Shown piece by piece: positions 61,958-64,000 of a stretch of 64,000 bases of DNA; the stretch's first letter is position 1; every line of letters begins with the position of its first letter. The notes under the pieces were generated by a model. The model made no database searches. It saw only the letters and a list, made by a program, of their open reading frames with translations, and was not told the DNA's origin. The stretch spans positions 83,919 to 147,918 of the forward strand of contig DAIMGJ010000004.1 in NCBI GenBank assembly GCA_036723975.1. Reading direction: 5' to 3'. The translations under genes and the position numbers were made by a program. Origin of the DNA: JAILEN01 sp036723975. GTDB taxonomy: Bacteria; Bacillota; Clostridia; Lachnospirales; Lachnospiraceae.

Positions 61958-63103
61958 ATGGATGAATTAAAACAGTTTGAAAAAATGAATGAACCTTTGC
62001 CTCCCAGAGCCAGAAAGGCGTTTTTTGGCGTATTGCTTTTGGTTCTTGTGGGCGGATATTTGTTGTATCGTACCTTTGCGTCTTTCAGTGAATACGAAGT
62101 ATCTTCTTCTTATGAAAGAAAGGATGCGGAGCAGACCGGCTATGTGGACTTTATGGGAAATCTTTTGTCTTACAGTCGTGATGGGGCTTTTTATAAGGAT
62201 TATGAAGGCAACCTTATTTGGAATGAAACCTATGAGATGACGAATCCAAAGATTAAGACTTGTGAAGGAAAGCTTTTAATCTACGACAAAACCGGAAGTC
62301 GTTTGTTTGTGGAATCCGTATCCGGTAACGAGGGTAAAATCTCAACCAATTTACCGATTGTGGATGCGGATGTTGCAAAAAACGGTAATGTGGTAGTTTT
62401 GATGCAAAACGGAGATACCGGATATTTAAAGTTATATAATGTAAAGGGCGAAATATTGGCCTCCGGAGAAGTCCATACAAAAAACACAGGTTATCCTATG
62501 TCTATAGCCCTTTCTTCCGGCGGGGATCGATTTGCGTTGTCTGTAGTTGATGTATCGGGAGGGGACATTAAGAGTACGGTTTTGTTTTATGATTTCGGTC
62601 CGGCCGGAGAAGAGAAAAGTGATCACATCGTAGCAAAGTTTTCCTACTCGAATATGATTGTTCCGGAGGTTGATTTTGTGGTAAACGATGAGATGATTGC
62701 TTTCGGAGATTCGGAGATAGTAATCTTTGGCAATCAAAAAGAGCCAAAGGTGAAAAAGGAACTGTTTTTGCCGAGCGGGATAAAGAACGTTTTTCACAAT
62801 GACCGCTATTTTGGATTTATTTTTTCTGATGACGAGGGACAGAATCGTTTGAGCTTTTATAATATGTCGGCCAGTCGTCGCTTTGAACGAATCATAGATG
62901 GGGCCTATACAAAAGCGAGTATGACAAAGACAAATGAAGTGATGCTTACGGATGGCGAAAGTGTCAGCATTTATACAAGACTGGGCGTAAATAAGTTTTC
63001 CTATGTTTTTTCTAACGGATTTTTAGAAATAATTCCTTGGGAAAGCTATCGGACATATATAGTAATAGAGAAAGAAAAAATTGAGAGGGTTCGACTGAAA
63101 TGA
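61958..63103 (+). CDS. DUF5711 family protein
   Basis: A 381-residue protein with one N-terminal membrane helix (about residues 26-46, FGVLLLVLVGGYLLYRTF) and an extracellular beta-rich part of repeated strands that looks like a beta-propeller (LLSYSRDGAFYKDYEG, IVIFGNQKEPK). It matches DUF5711 in layout; function unknown. Its stop overlaps the cvpA start (ATGA), so the two are translated together. Confidence 0.82.
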   Translation: MDELKQFEKMNEPLPPRARKAFFGVLLLVLVGGYLLYRTFASFSEYEVSSSYERKDAEQTGYVDFMGNLLSYSRDGAFYKDYEGNLIWNETYEMTNPKIKTCEGKLLIYDKTGSRLFVESVSGNEGKISTNLPIVDADVAKNGNVVVLMQNGDTGYLKLYNVKGEILASGEVHTKNTGYPMSIALSSGGDRFALSVVDVSGGDIKSTVLFYDFGPAGEEKSDHIVAKFSYSNMIVPEVDFVVNDEMIAFGDSEIVIFGNQKEPKVKKELFLPSGIKNVFHNDRYFGFIFSDDEGQNRLSFYNMSASRRFERIIDGAYTKASMTKTNEVMLTDGESVSIYTRLGVNKFSYVFSNGFLEIIPWESYRTYIVIEKEKIERVRLK

Positions 63104-63789
63104 CATTTAATGTTTTGTTTTTGGTTGTTTGTGTTTTGTTTCTTCTATTTATATGGAAGGGGTACAATCGGGGATTGCTTGGAATTATATTCGGAATCGT
63201 CGGTTGGATCTTTGTGATTTACTTTGTACAAACTGCCACTCCGATTATTGAGGATAACCTTTTATCAAACGTAAAAGTCGTAGAGATCATTGGTACAAAG
63301 GTGGAGAGGGGCTTGAATACAAAGGTGGATCAGACAACGCAAACCACGACAGAGGATATGGTGGCTGTAGAAAAGATGAAGGAGCTTCTGGAAAAAAACG
63401 GTAAGCTCAGCGAATTGGGGGAGCAAACCGAAAGTCTGTTTGAAGAGAGAAAAACAGAAGTCATCAGCGAAGCAGCCCTTGTGATTACAAAATATATTAT
63501 TCATGTTTTTTCTTTTGTCGCGGCGATTGTAGTGGCACTGATTATCGTGTCACTTTTAACCGGTTTGAGTAAGCTGATAAACCACGCCCCCATACTGGGA
63601 AAAATCAGCAGATTTTTGGGTGTACTTTTTGGAGCATGCGAAGGAATTTTGTTTGTGTGGATCATGATGTACATTATCAGTATGATACCGAACACGGAGA
63701 TAGGCGGGTTGGCGCAGGCTCAAATCAATGAAAATGAGTTTCTTCTATATTTATATGAGAACAACATTTTGAGGTCTTTGTTTGGATAA
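63100..63789 (+). CDS. CvpA family membrane protein
   Basis: A 229-residue membrane protein with helices near 3-19, 24-45, 130-155 and 170-200. The N-terminal hairpin WKGYNRGLLGIIFGIVGWIF and the later GKISRFLGVLFGACEGILFVW match the CvpA family, known from colicin V production in E. coli. An extracytoplasmic, charged loop lies between (55-125), longer than usual. Coupled to DUF5711. Confidence 0.88.
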   Translation: MTFNVLFLVVCVLFLLFIWKGYNRGLLGIIFGIVGWIFVIYFVQTATPIIEDNLLSNVKVVEIIGTKVERGLNTKVDQTTQTTTEDMVAVEKMKELLEKNGKLSELGEQTESLFEERKTEVISEAALVITKYIIHVFSFVAAIVVALIIVSLLTGLSKLINHAPILGKISRFLGVLFGACEGILFVWIMMYIISMIPNTEIGGLAQAQINENEFLLYLYENNILRSLFG

Positions 63790-63841
63790 AGACTATATCT
63801 AGTAAGGCCTAAAAAAACACGAAAAATTCACATAAAATTAG

Positions 63842-63870
63842 TTGACAGAGGGTATACCTTTTGATATCAT
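63842..63870 (+). promoter_or_regulatory. Putative rRNA operon promoter P1
   Basis: TTGACA (63842-63847), 17 bases and TATCAT (63865-63870). A strong upstream promoter of a tandem pair. Confidence 0.75.
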
Positions 63871-63873
63871 ATG

Positions 63874-63915
63874 TTTCGCACACGCAAGAAAAAAAGCGGT
63901 GTGCGAAATTTTTTG
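63874..63915 (+). terminator. Hairpin between tandem promoters
   Basis: TTTCGCACACG pairs with GGTGTGCGAAA and is followed by TTTTTT, a classical terminator form. It probably ends the DUF5711-cvpA transcript. Its 5' arm also overlaps the expected start site of promoter P1 (near 63877). Confidence 0.75.
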
Positions 63916-63925
63916 AAAAAAGTTG

Positions 63926-63954
63926 TTGACAAAGAGATGACAAAGTGATAATCT
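63926..63954 (+). promoter_or_regulatory. Putative rRNA operon promoter P2 and leader
   Basis: TTGACA (63926-63931), 17 bases and TAATCT (63949-63954). The leader that follows (63962-64000) has a small hairpin GTTG..GCTC with GAGC..CAAC and the string GAACCTTGATAAT, which is typical of DNA just before 16S rRNA genes in Lachnospiraceae. The rRNA itself is outside the window, so this is inference. Confidence 0.75.
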
Positions 63955-64000
63955 ATCAGAGTTGTCGCTCGAGGGAGCAACACATAAGAACCTTGATAAT

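Overview
The window is the replication-origin region of a low-GC, anaerobic Firmicute chromosome, most likely a member of the Lachnospiraceae (Clostridia). This rests on the gene order rpmH-rnpA-yidD-yidC-jag-mnmE-mnmG-rsmG-parA-parB to the left of dnaA and dnaN-S4 gene-recF-gyrB-gyrA to its right. It is supported by companion genes typical of that family (DUF3881 and DUF4446 next to parB, DUF5711-CvpA, the CmpB-type membrane protein), a long SRP RNA with an Alu domain, and anaerobic traits: [FeFe]-hydrogenase maturases HydG and HydF, a reverse-type rubrerythrin and an anaerobic RNR activase.

Layout. 1-11.7 kb is read leftward from the origin: a truncated membrane protein, tRNA-Arg(CCU), DUF3881, DUF4446, parB, parA, three parS sites, a coiled-coil gene, the tRNA-modification genes rsmG, mnmG and mnmE, then jag, yidC, yidD, rnpA and rpmH. 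DnaA boxes lie on both sides of dnaA (11.7-12.1 kb and 13.5-13.8 kb), which suggests a bipartite oriC. 12.1-20.7 kb is the rightward dnaA-dnaN-S4-recF-gyrB-gyrA block. 20.7-23.5 kb is leftward: tRNA-Cys and tRNA-Ser, a two-subunit fumarase and an AraC regulator. 23.6-28.9 kb is a complete hexuronate route to pyruvate and glyceraldehyde-3-phosphate (uxaC, SDR fructuronate reductase, uxuA, kdgK, kdgA). 29-33.4 kb holds tyrS, a PAP2 phosphatase and a manganese-riboswitch-controlled mntP with a Ca2+/cation antiporter. 33.5-43.9 kb holds a large hybrid sensor kinase, metG-tatD, rsmA, a TPR-GGDEF protein, small zinc-ribbon and unknown proteins and a rubrerythrin. 44-53.6 kb holds a GNAT and RNR activase pair (leftward), tadA, a membrane-anchored carboxylesterase, SRP RNA, the CmpB-HD-hydG-hydF-gpsA run and a coiled-coil protein. 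53.6-63.8 kb holds an aconitase-family hydratase, an AI-2E family permease, a TPR/acidic-linker/AAA protein, glgB, DUF5711 and cvpA. The last 200 bases carry two tandem promoters and a leader that look like the upstream region of an rRNA operon lying just outside the window.

The most unusual content is non-coding. A roughly 170-nt long-hairpin element (called family A here) occurs three times, at 4026-4196, 26962-27130 and, inverted, 39503-39669. Its outer arms show paired compensatory base changes between copies, and its tip carries a different paired stem in each copy. One copy overlaps the last codons and stop of uxaC. Two other long imperfect palindromes (element C at 3760-3979 and element B at 39693-39828) sit beside family A copies. 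No transposase, CRISPR array, prophage or defence cassette was seen. All names rest on reading motifs and gene order by eye; no database search was run.
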